Assembly: GCA_025455005.1 (NCBI GenBank)
Contig: JALONH010000010.1
Location: 1-64,000 of the forward strand
DNA: 64,000 nucleotides
Reading direction: 5' to 3'
Source: Cytophagaceae bacterium
GTDB taxonomy: Bacteria; Bacteroidota; Bacteroidia; Cytophagales; Cytophagaceae
Position 1 is the stretch's first letter. Each line of letters begins with the position of its first letter. The notes below the pieces were generated by a model, which worked only from the letters and a program-made list of their open reading frames with translations, did no database searches and was not told where the DNA came from. Positions 1-8,597 of this stretch are shown one piece after another. Position numbers and translations under genes: made by a program.

Positions 1-335
1 CTATCGACCGTTTCTAAAGCTGAATAGTCGGGAATCATATTCGCTTTAGACCAATAATACAGGTGCTTATCTTTAAAAATATAATAGGGAGTTTCCGGCC
101 CTATGCGGATATGGTTTAATTCTTCGAAGGTGGGTGCTAATACCCTTTCCAAATAATGTATCACCTCCTTGTTTTGACGTATTATCTTTGAAATATTACG
201 GTCTACTTGCCATTGTACTTGTTGACTATACATCCATTGATCTATCCGAATACAATATTCTTTTGCCCCTTCTGTAAATAATAGAATGGATAAGAAAATA
301 GTAAGCAAATAATGTCGTCTTAAAAACGAGCCCAA
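1..335 (-). CDS. Partial membrane-anchored protein, possibly a sensor kinase N-terminus
   Basis: An open frame on the minus strand runs off the left edge; about 111 codons are visible. No ATG lies in frame after the upstream TAA, so the most likely start is a TTG at 335. The product begins with basic residues and a hydrophobic stretch (LLTIFLSILLF), then a soluble part rich in Tyr, Trp and Gln with segments such as YYIFKDKHLYYWSK. That order, one membrane segment then an extracytoplasmic domain, resembles the input domain of Bacteroidota sensor histidine kinases. This is inference only, because no kinase domain is inside the window. It follows the small membrane protein by 65 bases in the same direction and may be read from the same transcript. 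Confidence 0.5.
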   Translation of the reverse strand, partial: MGSFLRRHYLLTIFLSILLFTEGAKEYCIRIDQWMYSQQVQWQVDRNISKIIRQNKEVIHYLERVLAPTFEELNHIRIGPETPYYIFKDKHLYYWSKANMIPDYSALETVD

Positions 336-400
336 GGAAGTAAGAATAAGGTTATTTAAAAATACGGATTAGAACCGAGCAAAAAAAGGGAATTAAACGC

Positions 401-643
401 TTAGGCAGATTTAGCTTTTTTAAAATGTTTGTACCACAAATACGCTATAACCGCTATTAAAAAATATGGGAATATCATTAAATATAAAATTCCGGAGTTT
501 ATACCGGTGTTTTGAGCATCCGCTTTATTTTCAAGTTGAGCCTTACACATGGCACATTGTGCTTCTACATCCGTCGGAAATAAAACGTATAGTAGAAACA
601 CGCTACTAAGAGTAAGAATCATTTTAATGATGCTGGAAGACAT
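401..643 (-). CDS. Small Cys-containing membrane protein at the end of the oxidase cluster
   Basis: The product is 80 residues if started at the ATG at 643; an upstream in-frame start at 706 would overlap the DUF420 gene by 59 bases and is less likely. It has an N-terminal hydrophobic segment that looks like a cleavable signal (ending near VEAQ), the motif CAMCKAQ just after it, a short polar stretch, and a C-terminal membrane segment (GILYLMIFPYFLIAVIAYLW) followed by a basic tail. The gene begins 4 bases after the DUF420 stop codon, which suggests translation with the oxidase assembly genes. The CxxC pair placed outside the membrane next to SCO1 and DUF420 suggests a role in metal or thiol handling during oxidase assembly, but no function is known to me. 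Confidence 0.65.
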   Translation of the reverse strand: MSSSIIKMILTLSSVFLLYVLFPTDVEAQCAMCKAQLENKADAQNTGINSGILYLMIFPYFLIAVIAYLWYKHFKKAKSA

Positions 644-647
644 AATT

Positions 648-1178
648 TTAATGTTTATAATACGGACTGATGAGAATATATACCATGACTCCCGTAATCG
701 ATACATATAGCCATATTGGATATGCCCATTTAACTACTTTTTTATGTGCTTCAAAATCTGATGTAAAAGCAAAATACAATGCTTTTAATACAAAAAACAC
801 AACCACTGCTGCTAATGTAATATGTGAAATCAATAAAATGTAATATACCATCGCCACCCATCCTGTTCCACCAAACGTTGTGGACGGATTAGATAAATGG
901 TATAATACATAGGACACCAAAAACACCGTACCTAATGCTACACTGCATAACATAAATATTTTATGTGCCTTTTTAAGTCCTCTTCTTATAGCCGCGAAAC
1001 CAATAACCAACGTAAGAGCAGTAAAACTATTGATAAATGCATTGATATGGGGTAGTGCCGTGGTCCAGGAACCTAAATCAAACTTTGTTCGAATACCTAA
1101 TAAAAGTGCTACTACAACAGGTATTGTTATAGCAATGATGTTAATAGTACGATTGGAAACTTTTTCAGACAGTGCCAT
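648..1178 (-). CDS. DUF420 membrane protein (CtaM/YozB-like oxidase assembly factor)
   Basis: The protein has 176 residues with about five hydrophobic segments, matching the DUF420 family. Conserved-looking features are HINAFINSFTALTLVIGF, an HLSNPSTTFGG loop, SHITLAAVVVFFVLKAL and a Lys/Trp segment KKVVKWAYPIWLYVSITG. DUF420 proteins of Firmicutes (CtaM/YozB) are needed for a functional aa3-type oxidase, so a similar role is likely here. The gene sits one base after the SCO1 stop, inside the oxidase cluster. The family call is good; the exact assembly step is inferred. Confidence 0.85.
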   Translation of the reverse strand: MALSEKVSNRTINIIAITIPVVVALLLGIRTKFDLGSWTTALPHINAFINSFTALTLVIGFAAIRRGLKKAHKIFMLCSVALGTVFLVSYVLYHLSNPSTTFGGTGWVAMVYYILLISHITLAAVVVFFVLKALYFAFTSDFEAHKKVVKWAYPIWLYVSITGVMVYILISPYYKH

Positions 1179-1179
1179 A

Positions 1180-1842
1180 TTAATTAGAAATTGAAATCTT
1201 CTGAAGTACTTTTATTTCTGTAATCAAACGATCTATTTCTTCTTCAGAAGTACCGTTATAATACCCTCTAATCCATCCGTTTTGATCTACTAACACTATT
1301 TTTTCACTATGCAAGAAATCCGTTGGATCTAGTTCATTTTGTTTTGTAGTTAAATAAAAATGCTGTTGACCAAGTTTATAAATAGAGTCCTTAGAACCAG
1401 TAAGAAAATACCATTTCTTTTTCTGAGCTTGATATTGATCTGCATATTGTTTTAAAATAGAAACAGTGTCATACCCCGGATCTACTGTTAAAGAGACGAG
1501 AACGACAGAAGAGTCCTCTCTAAAGTACTCTTGAACCCTTGTTAGGTGACGAGTCATTTTTGGACAAATACCGCCACATCGAGTAAACACAAAGTCAACT
1601 ACCTTAATCTTTTGTTGATGCGATGACCATGTAAATGGTTGATTATCCTGATCAGTTAATTGAAAATTAGGGATAGTTTCAGCGGCCGTAACTTGGTATC
1701 CGGCACTTGTTTGAATAGAGTCTAATGCAAAAAAAACAGGTAAGCGATGTCTCGATTTACCAAAGATGCCAAAAGCAATAAGCAAAAAGACCGGAATCAT
1801 GAATATAATACTCAGGAACACGGTCTTTTTAGTAATTTTCAT
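1180..1842 (-). CDS. SCO1/SenC copper chaperone for cytochrome oxidase
   Basis: The protein has 220 residues: an N-terminal membrane anchor (residues about 8-25) followed by a thioredoxin-like domain. The copper-binding CxxxC is visible as FTRCGGICPKM, and the conserved distal histidine is in FLHSEKIVL. SCO proteins carry copper to, or keep reduced, the CuA site of oxidase subunit II. Here the partner is the CoxB product encoded at 7458-8570. The gene lies between subunit IV and the DUF420 gene. A phylum feature is the PxFxLTDQDNQPFTW segment before the redox motif. Family assignment is secure. Confidence 0.93.
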   Translation of the reverse strand: MKITKKTVFLSIIFMIPVFLLIAFGIFGKSRHRLPVFFALDSIQTSAGYQVTAAETIPNFQLTDQDNQPFTWSSHQQKIKVVDFVFTRCGGICPKMTRHLTRVQEYFREDSSVVLVSLTVDPGYDTVSILKQYADQYQAQKKKWYFLTGSKDSIYKLGQQHFYLTTKQNELDPTDFLHSEKIVLVDQNGWIRGYYNGTSEEEIDRLITEIKVLQKISISN

Positions 1843-1890
1843 ATGTATATAACCAACCCTATAGGAGTTTGGTTTTAATATATTTTAAAA

Positions 1891-2238
1891 TTAACCAAAT
1901 ATTGCTTTTAGAGACTCTAATACATAGTTCCCTTCAATCAACATAGCTAGAATTAACCAAATGATAAATAAGATGGGAGCAACAACCGCCCAGATAAGAA
2001 GTTTTACTTCATGAGCTAGGTGCATAAACTCTCCAACAATGTAGAAAGACTTATAGAACGTTAACAAAACGAATATAGAAGTTAATAGATAGCCTCTAGG
2101 AACTGTAAAAGCTAAAACAAATTCTATCGCTGTGGCAACCGCCAAATAAAGGGTTACTTTAAGTATTTTTTTAATTTTCTCAGGGTCTCTTGGTTGTACT
2201 GTTGGAGTACTTACGTGACTGTTATGTGCTTGTCCCAT
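1891..2238 (-). CDS. Cytochrome c oxidase subunit IV
   Basis: The protein has 115 residues and three hydrophobic segments, of the prokaryotic cytochrome oxidase subunit IV (CtaF/CoxD-like) type. The core EFMHLAHEVKLLIW, with Glu-Phe-Met-His, is typical for this subunit in Bacteroidota. The start ATG at 2238 follows the subunit III stop by 25 bases. It is a structural subunit with no cofactor and lies in the order III-III-IV-SCO1. Confidence 0.88.
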   Translation of the reverse strand: MGQAHNSHVSTPTVQPRDPEKIKKILKVTLYLAVATAIEFVLAFTVPRGYLLTSIFVLLTFYKSFYIVGEFMHLAHEVKLLIWAVVAPILFIIWLILAMLIEGNYVLESLKAIFG

Positions 2239-2263
2239 ATTATTAATATAAACAGTTAATGAG

Positions 2264-3019
2264 TTAAACTAAATAGAAGAAGGTAAATACAAATACCCAA
2301 ACTAAATCTACAAAGTGCCAGTAAAGACCTACTTTTTCTACCATTTCATAATGCCCAACACGCTCATAGGTACCAACGCAAACATTATAAAATACAATCA
2401 TATTAATAACTACACCGGACAAAACGTGCGTTCCATGGAAGCCGGTAATAAAGAAGAATAAATCAGCAAACAAACGAGGTCCGTACTCATTTTCAATTAA
2501 AGACGCCCCAAAAATTTGACGGATAGTCCCATCTGCATCCGTTACGGTTAAGCCTTCCGGTGTCCCGGTTATAAATATTGTCCATTCCCAAGCTTGACAA
2601 CCTAGGAAAGCCATTCCACCAACGATAGTCCACAACATCCATTTTTGTACATCTTGTTTATCGTTTCTATGACCGGCTTCTACGGCTAAAACCATGGTAA
2701 CAGAGGATAAAATCAAAATAAAAGTCATCAAACCTACGAAAACAAGCGGTGCATTGATATGGAAAAAAGGTATGTGAGTAAATACTTTTTCCGGAATAGG
2801 CCAGTATTCAACAGATGTTTTAAAGGCCTCTACTGTTCCCTGATACGATTCATGACTGAATCTGGAGAAACCATAGGTTATCAATAAGCCAGAGAACGAA
2901 AGCGCATCCGAGATTAAGAAAAACCACATCATTAGTTTTCCATAACTCGCTTTCATCGGTTCAGCTGCCCCACCCCATAATTGTTTGTTTTCTTTTTCGT
3001 CGATAACTGCAGTTGCCAT
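2264..3019 (-). CDS. Cytochrome c oxidase subunit III
   Basis: The protein has 251 residues with about six to seven membrane segments. Subunit III hallmarks are visible: FLISDALSFSGLLITYGF, LGCQAWEWTIFI, GFHGTHVLSGVVINMIV and the C-terminal VGLYWHFVDLVWVFVFTF. Subunit III stabilises the oxidase core and the proton path. A loop of about 30 residues (after GTPEG, with TVTDADGTIRQIFGASLIE) is inserted between two helices. It is followed upstream by a shorter second subunit III gene. Confidence 0.93.
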   Translation of the reverse strand: MATAVIDEKENKQLWGGAAEPMKASYGKLMMWFFLISDALSFSGLLITYGFSRFSHESYQGTVEAFKTSVEYWPIPEKVFTHIPFFHINAPLVFVGLMTFILILSSVTMVLAVEAGHRNDKQDVQKWMLWTIVGGMAFLGCQAWEWTIFITGTPEGLTVTDADGTIRQIFGASLIENEYGPRLFADLFFFITGFHGTHVLSGVVINMIVFYNVCVGTYERVGHYEMVEKVGLYWHFVDLVWVFVFTFFYLV

Positions 3020-3060
3020 ATAAGAAAGTTTAAACTATTTTATTCAAATATATGTTATTT

Positions 3061-3633
3061 CTAATTATTTAACTGTAAAAATACAAACAAATAAATCCAA
3101 AGCAAATCTAAAAAGTGCCAATAAGTTGTACACAGTTCGATTTGCAAAATCCTTCCGGAATGAATAGATTGTTTAAAAGCTGATAATAAAATAATTATAA
3201 GATAGATAATTCCAGTAATCAAGTGAAATCCGTGCATTAAACTTAAAACATAAACAAAAGAACCCGCCGGATTACTGTATTTACCACCCAAATATATTTT
3301 ATTGGCATACAATTGCCCCCACCCTTTCACTTGTAAATAGAGAAAGATAATTCCTAACAATAAAGTAGCAATTGTGTAGATTTTAATTTTTTCAAACTCA
3401 TTTTTAGCAGCAGCGTTGTATGCCAATTGCATGGTAAGACTACTTAAAATGATTACCCCGGAACTAATCCAAAACATAGAAGGAAGATCGAAATGGAGCC
3501 AATCTCCATCTGAACTTCGAACTAAATAGGCACTGGTTAGGGAAGCAAAAAACATGATTATAGTTACTACAAATAACCAGAGTAAGAATTTTTTAGGATT
3601 CATGTTAAAGGCTTCCGGACTGTTTGTTTCCAT
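3061..3633 (-). CDS. Second heme-copper oxidase subunit III
   Basis: The protein has 190 residues from the ATG at 3633. A longer frame from a TTG at 3660 would overlap the ctaB stop, so the ATG 13 bases after ctaB is preferred. It has about five membrane segments and subunit III signatures MHGFHLITGIIYLI and CTTYWHFLDLLWIYLFVFL. It is shorter and clearly diverged from the subunit III at 2264-3019. Two adjacent subunit III genes are common in Bacteroidota oxidase clusters; whether both are in one enzyme is not shown by the sequence. Confidence 0.88.
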   Translation of the reverse strand: METNSPEAFNMNPKKFLLWLFVVTIIMFFASLTSAYLVRSSDGDWLHFDLPSMFWISSGVIILSSLTMQLAYNAAAKNEFEKIKIYTIATLLLGIIFLYLQVKGWGQLYANKIYLGGKYSNPAGSFVYVLSLMHGFHLITGIIYLIIILLSAFKQSIHSGRILQIELCTTYWHFLDLLWIYLFVFLQLNN

Positions 3634-3646
3634 AAATTCGTTAATT

Positions 3647-4501
3647 TTAAATTCGATCAAGTACTAAGGCAATTTGCACTATTGGTAAATATAGAAAGGA
3701 TCCAAACATCAACGCGAGGGCTGCTTTTTTGGAAGGTTGTTTCCATAAGTACATTACCTGAAGTAAAAACAAACAACTACAGGCAAAAGTTATAAGTGCA
3801 GATGTAATTCCGGACATTTGCAAGAAAAAGGGTAACCAGCCCATAGGAAGTAAACATATAGTATACCAGAACATGATTTTCGCTGCTTTAGTACTCGGTT
3901 CCGGCGTGGGCAATAATTTTATAGAAGCCTTAGTATAATCGTCATGTAAGACCCAAGCAATTGCCCAGAAATGGGGAAATTGCCAAAAAAACTGTATTCC
4001 AAAAAGTGCTCCCGGTTCCCAACCAAATTCATTCGTAACGGCTAACCAACCAATCATCGGAGGAAATGCCCCAGGGAATGCACCTACAATGACCGCGAAA
4101 GGGGATTTAGACTTTAATGGTGTATATAAAAATGCATATAGTACAAGGGATAATATGGATATGGCAAGCGCTTTTGGGGTTGAATATAAATAAAGTAGTA
4201 TAGTCCCACACATTAAGAAAAATAAGCCTATACATAATGCTTCCAATATGGAAATATGATTCGCAGGTAAAGGACGTTTCATAGTCCTTATCATTAAGGA
4301 GTCGCTATCTTTTTCTAGTATTTGATTAAATATGTTAGCCGCAAACGTAATCCCCATTCCTCCTATTAAAAAAATAAATAAAGAAGCCCAATTCCATTCT
4401 CCGCGTTGCGCTAATATAAAGCCAATGCCCGAAGAAAAGGCCACTGTTGCACTTAATCTAAATTTAAGTAAGGCAAAATACGACTTTAATTTTTGAATCA
4501 A
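3647..4501 (-). CDS. ctaB: Protoheme IX farnesyltransferase (heme O synthase)
   Basis: The protein has 284 residues with about eight membrane segments, of the UbiA prenyltransferase superfamily. It converts heme b to heme O with farnesyl diphosphate. The first Asp-rich site is visible as NIFNQILEKDSDSLM followed by RTMKRPLP, and the second region as HDDYTKASIKLLPTPEPS. The only start in frame near the N-terminus is a TTG at 4501, because a TAA lies a few codons upstream. It precedes the subunit III genes and follows ctaA, so heme A is made next to the oxidase that uses it. Confidence 0.92.
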   Translation of the reverse strand: MIQKLKSYFALLKFRLSATVAFSSGIGFILAQRGEWNWASLFIFLIGGMGITFAANIFNQILEKDSDSLMIRTMKRPLPANHISILEALCIGLFFLMCGTILLYLYSTPKALAISILSLVLYAFLYTPLKSKSPFAVIVGAFPGAFPPMIGWLAVTNEFGWEPGALFGIQFFWQFPHFWAIAWVLHDDYTKASIKLLPTPEPSTKAAKIMFWYTICLLPMGWLPFFLQMSGITSALITFACSCLFLLQVMYLWKQPSKKAALALMFGSFLYLPIVQIALVLDRI

Positions 4502-4526
4502 CGGTACTAAGGATTAAGGTACAAAG

Positions 4527-5477
4527 TTACACGGAAGATGTCTTATGTCCTATCATAAAACGAAAAACAAAATACCATTGTATACCAATCACAATACAAG
4601 AAAAAAAGAAATGTACCGGTTGTAGCCAAGCCGGTATTGAGCCGTAAGCCATACCAATACCGGCTACTACGACTACAGTAAGAAATCCGGTATGTAATTG
4701 AAACCATCTTCGTTGCCACCAACTAAAGGATTGAATCTTATATTTCCATAGGACGATTGTTAGGACAACTATTAGTATGGAGAAACTTCGGTGTATTAAA
4801 AATATTGTACCGGATAAATCAATCCATAACTCCCTATGCATATAGTTAAATTGGGTACTTAAAGCATCTATTTTCTCTCTTACTTCTGTACCTAAAAAGA
4901 CTTGAATAAGAGTTAATCCAATTAGGCTAACCCATAAATACCATAAACTTTTATTAACAGTTGGGATTTCAGGCGTAAGTTGGGTATTAACAAGCGCAAT
5001 TAAATATAATAGAACAAGTACAATTACTAATGCGGCTAACATATGAAGTGTTATCATATACGATAACAAAAAAGTCCAAACAACACCTGCGCCTAATAAG
5101 GCTTGAAAGCCCATTAATACTACTAGTAAGAATGATAACAAAGGAATTTTAAGCGACAACCTTCTCCATTTTAAGGAAGCGATACATTGTATGAATATAA
5201 GTAAACCGGCTACAGCACCAACCAAACGATTGACATATTCTATCCATGTTTTTACTGCATTAAATTCGGCGTCATGCCCTTGAACTGCATATTTTGTTGT
5301 ATAGTTTAAGGGCAATTCCGAAATGTCTGTTGGGGGGATGTATTGACCAAAACATTTAGGCCAATCAGGACATCCCATTCCTGAGCCAGTAGCTCGTACC
5401 ACACTGCCTGCCAATATAACTAAGTAAACAGTGCACAAGCTCCACAATAATAATTTTTGAAATCCTCTTAGTGTCAT
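4527..5477 (-). CDS. ctaA: Heme A synthase
   Basis: The protein has 316 residues with about eight membrane segments (COX15/CtaA family). It oxidises the methyl group of heme O to the formyl of heme A. The N-terminal segment VVRATGSGMGCPDWPKCFGQ has the paired cysteines of the family. Candidate heme-ligand histidines are in LHMLAALVIVL, MHREL, IHRSFSILI and VHFFFSCIV. The gene starts after the terminator that follows subunit I and is separated from ctaB by 25 bases. It is expected to act with CtaB to supply the two A-type hemes of the subunit I product. Confidence 0.92.
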   Translation of the reverse strand: MTLRGFQKLLLWSLCTVYLVILAGSVVRATGSGMGCPDWPKCFGQYIPPTDISELPLNYTTKYAVQGHDAEFNAVKTWIEYVNRLVGAVAGLLIFIQCIASLKWRRLSLKIPLLSFLLVVLMGFQALLGAGVVWTFLLSYMITLHMLAALVIVLVLLYLIALVNTQLTPEIPTVNKSLWYLWVSLIGLTLIQVFLGTEVREKIDALSTQFNYMHRELWIDLSGTIFLIHRSFSILIVVLTIVLWKYKIQSFSWWQRRWFQLHTGFLTVVVVAGIGMAYGSIPAWLQPVHFFFSCIVIGIQWYFVFRFMIGHKTSSV

Positions 5478-5537
5478 CTTTTTATAATAAAGCCTTCCCT
5501 AGTAGTTTATAATACTCCGGAAGGCTTAAATGGTATT

Positions 5538-5565
5538 AAAAAAGCTCCGGTGTTTTCCGGAGCTT
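5538..5565 (-). terminator. Intrinsic terminator after oxidase subunit I
   Basis: A 9-bp perfect stem (5542-5550 with 5557-5565) and a 6-base loop are followed on the minus strand by six T residues (A run 5538-5543). It lies directly after the subunit I stop codon and would end or attenuate the act-cox transcript before ctaA. A second, longer-looped inverted repeat (5490-5498 with 5519-5527) lacks a T tract. Confidence 0.8.
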
Positions 5566-5570
5566 CTTCT

Positions 5571-7439
5571 TTATTCGTCTACTTCATTAGGTAAATTGGA
5601 TTCCGGTGTCTCGGAAAAAGGAACTGTCTGAGGAATGAAATCATCTTTAGCTCCTGGTTTACTATAATCATATGGCCAACGGTATACTTGTGGTATTTCA
5701 CCCGGCCAATTCCCGTGACCAGGGTTAACAGGTGTTGTCCATTCTAAAGTATTTGACTTCCATGGATTAGCTGATGCTACTCTACCTCTATACATGCTGT
5801 AAAAGAAGTTGAATATAAACAAGAATTGTGCAACGAAAGTGATAATGGCAGCAATGGTTATCAATTGGTTCATGTCTGCAAACTTAATGATAGCCTCTCC
5901 TAATTCATTCGTTTCTCCAGTATAAGAGAAAGCATCAAAACCTGTCCAAGAATAATATCTTCTCGGGAAGCCTGCAATACCCATATAATGCATAGGGAAA
6001 AATACCAAGTATACACCAATGAAAGTTAACCAGAAGTGAATGTAACCTAAACGGTCATCTAACATACGTCCAAACATTTTAGGGAACCAATGATACACCC
6101 CAGCTAACATACCAAAGAACGATGCGGATCCCATTACAATGTGAAAGTGTGCTACAACGAAATAGGTATCATGTAATTGAATATCTGTCGCCGCATTTCC
6201 TAATACAATACCTGTCAATCCTCCGGATATGAAGAAGGAAACTAAGCCAATAGAGAATAACATGGCAGGTGTGAATACTATATTACCTCTCCAAATGGTT
6301 GCTATGTAGTTGAAAGCCTTTACAGCAGAAGGAACGGCAATGATAAGAGTTAAGACCATGAAAATGGTACCCAAGAATGGGTTCATACCTGTAACAAACA
6401 TATGGTGCGCCCATACTATAAAGGAAAGGAAAGCTATAGCTACAATAGAGAAAACCATCGCTTTGTATCCGAAAATTGGTTTACGTGAGTTCGTAGCAAC
6501 TATTTCAGATGTTATACCTAAGGCCGGTAGTAATACAATATAAACTTCCGGATGTCCTAAGAACCAAAATAAGTGTTGGAATAAAATAGGGCTTCCGCCT
6601 TCATGGTGTAAAGCTTCACCACCTATGTATATTTCACTTAGGAAGAAACTTGTACCCAAACTCCTATCAAAAATTAATAATAAAGCAGCTGCAAACAACA
6701 CAGGAAAGGATAATAAACCGATGATAGCCGTGATGAAGAATGCCCATATTGTTAGAGGTAAACGAGAAAACGTCATACCTTTTGTTCTTAAATTAATGAC
6801 AGTAGTTACGTAATTTAGACCACCTAATAAAGTGGAGACAATGAAAAGCGCCATCGCCCCCAACCATAATGTCATACCCATCCCAGAACCTGTAACAGCT
6901 TGTGGAAGGGCCGATAATGGAGGGTAAATAACCCAACCACCGGAAGCGGGACCTGTTTTTAAGAAAACAGATATTAACATAACCACACTGGATGCAAAGA
7001 AAAACCAGTAAGAAAGCATGTTTAAGAATCCGGAAGCCATGTCGCGAGCACCAATCTGCAAAGGAATCAGGAAATTAGAGAAGGTTCCACTTAAGCCTGC
7101 AGTCAACACGAAGAATACCATGATGGTTCCATGCATGGTGACCATAGCTAGGTAAAATTCAGGATCTAATTTACCATTCTGTATCCATTCGCCTAAAATG
7201 GGTTTTAACCAAGTTAAGTCAGCATTAGGAAATCCTAACTGTAAACGGAAAATAAGAGAAAACAATCCCCCTAAAACCGCCCACAATATACCGGATATCA
7301 AATATTGTTTTGCAATGTACTTGTGATCTTCACTGAAAACATATTTGCGAATCCAAGGCAAATCATCGTGGTCATGGTCGTGATCATGATCATGTCCATG
7401 AGAAACGCTACCAACGTGTAAGGTATCAACAGATGCCAT
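5571..7439 (-). CDS. ctaD: Cytochrome c oxidase subunit I (aa3-type, A1 family)
   Basis: The protein has 622 residues and about twelve membrane segments and is the catalytic heme-copper subunit. Metal ligands are visible: the low-spin heme His in MHGTIMVFFV, the CuB site in LGHPEVYIVLLP (with the cross-linked Tyr and the A1-type Glu) and in WAHHMFVTGM, and the heme a/a3 histidines in VVAHFHIVMG. An unusual N-terminal extension, residues about 14-26, is His/Asp rich (HGHDHDHDHDHDD). The gene follows subunit II by 18 bases and is closed by a terminator. Function as O2-reducing, proton-pumping oxidase fed by the adjacent complex III is well supported. Confidence 0.97.
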   Translation of the reverse strand: MASVDTLHVGSVSHGHDHDHDHDHDDLPWIRKYVFSEDHKYIAKQYLISGILWAVLGGLFSLIFRLQLGFPNADLTWLKPILGEWIQNGKLDPEFYLAMVTMHGTIMVFFVLTAGLSGTFSNFLIPLQIGARDMASGFLNMLSYWFFFASSVVMLISVFLKTGPASGGWVIYPPLSALPQAVTGSGMGMTLWLGAMALFIVSTLLGGLNYVTTVINLRTKGMTFSRLPLTIWAFFITAIIGLLSFPVLFAAALLLIFDRSLGTSFFLSEIYIGGEALHHEGGSPILFQHLFWFLGHPEVYIVLLPALGITSEIVATNSRKPIFGYKAMVFSIVAIAFLSFIVWAHHMFVTGMNPFLGTIFMVLTLIIAVPSAVKAFNYIATIWRGNIVFTPAMLFSIGLVSFFISGGLTGIVLGNAATDIQLHDTYFVVAHFHIVMGSASFFGMLAGVYHWFPKMFGRMLDDRLGYIHFWLTFIGVYLVFFPMHYMGIAGFPRRYYSWTGFDAFSYTGETNELGEAIIKFADMNQLITIAAIITFVAQFLFIFNFFYSMYRGRVASANPWKSNTLEWTTPVNPGHGNWPGEIPQVYRWPYDYSKPGAKDDFIPQTVPFSETPESNLPNEVDE

Positions 7440-7457
7440 ATATGATTAAGTATTTAT

Positions 7458-8570
7458 TTATTTAACAGATAATGCTTGAAGATTGTTGGAAGTGGAATCT
7501 ACTTTTACAGAATCCATTTCCGGTTGTGCTACCACTGGTAACCCATTTAATTTTAGATATTTTTCTTTTAGTTCTTTAGTAGTCTTTTGTGCTACATACT
7601 CAGCATTTAATTGAGCCCAAGGTGTCTGCTTCTTTTTCCATTCATCATACTCTGCTTGTTCCACTACAACTACCGGAAAACGCATCGCATAATGTCCTCT
7701 ACCGCAAATTTCAGTACAAACTAACTCATAGTTAAAATTAGGATTACCGTTCTTAACGCGCATTTCTTTTGTTGTTATGGTAGGAACAAACCGAAACTTA
7801 GTTGGCATCCCGGGAACAGCATCCATTTTAACTCTAAAGTGTGGTAAAAAGACTGAGTGAATAACATCTCTAGCACGTATTTCTAATAATACCTCTTTCC
7901 CTTTAGGAAGATATAATTCCGTAGGTAAAAAGTCATCAAAACTTTTTTCATCATTAAAGTCAATACCAAATTCATTGGTAGCGTCAATCTTTCTAAAGTG
8001 ATACGCTCCTAATTTATTATCGGATACACCAGGATAGCGTACTTGCCATGCAAATTGTTTAGCCATTACTTCAATTACTTCCGCTTTATCAGAAGCCGGC
8101 TTCATGATATCTGACCATACCAACCATCCAAAGTAAACAAAACCTGTCATTACGATAGCCGGAATGATTGTCCAAATACGTTCTATGAAATGATTGTCCG
8201 GATAAAATAAAGCACGTTTCCCCTCTTTGTAACGATATACAAAAGGGAAAATATATAACATAGTATTGGTAACTAGGAAAGCTAATGTCAATACAGACAT
8301 GATAATCCAAAATAGACGATCGGTTTCAACACCATGTTGAGATGCCGGTTCACCTAGAAAATATTTGGAAGAGTGTACAAACGATAAATAGAAACCAATA
8401 ATACCAAGCACAAATACTACAACAAATAAGAAAGCATTGATGGTATTAGCGGAACCAACTTGTTGGTCTGATTTACCTTTTAACACGTTAGTTAAAATTC
8501 CAATCCTAAAGATTAAGAAGAGGATAGCAAGAATTAAAGAAACCGATACGAATATTAATATAGAATTCAT
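7458..8570 (-). CDS. ctaC: Cytochrome c oxidase subunit II (CuA subunit)
   Basis: The protein has 370 residues: two or three N-terminal membrane segments, then a periplasmic cupredoxin domain. All CuA ligands are present: the His in VIHSVFLPHF and the Cys, Glu, Cys, His and Met of CTEICGRGHYAMRF. No C-terminal heme c domain is fused, so it is a plain subunit II and must receive electrons from a separate cytochrome domain, most likely ActE or ActA of the neighbouring complex. A C-terminal tail of about 60 residues follows the cupredoxin core. It lies 27 bases after actF and 18 bases before subunit I. Confidence 0.95.
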   Translation of the reverse strand: MNSILIFVSVSLILAILFLIFRIGILTNVLKGKSDQQVGSANTINAFLFVVVFVLGIIGFYLSFVHSSKYFLGEPASQHGVETDRLFWIIMSVLTLAFLVTNTMLYIFPFVYRYKEGKRALFYPDNHFIERIWTIIPAIVMTGFVYFGWLVWSDIMKPASDKAEVIEVMAKQFAWQVRYPGVSDNKLGAYHFRKIDATNEFGIDFNDEKSFDDFLPTELYLPKGKEVLLEIRARDVIHSVFLPHFRVKMDAVPGMPTKFRFVPTITTKEMRVKNGNPNFNYELVCTEICGRGHYAMRFPVVVVEQAEYDEWKKKQTPWAQLNAEYVAQKTTKELKEKYLKLNGLPVVAQPEMDSVKVDSTSNNLQALSVK

Positions 8571-8597
8571 TGGTTGATATTTTTTAAATAGAATGAA

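Noticed and set aside
5490-5527. Second terminator between subunit I and ctaA
   Set aside because: The inverted repeat has a 20-base loop and no T tract on either strand.
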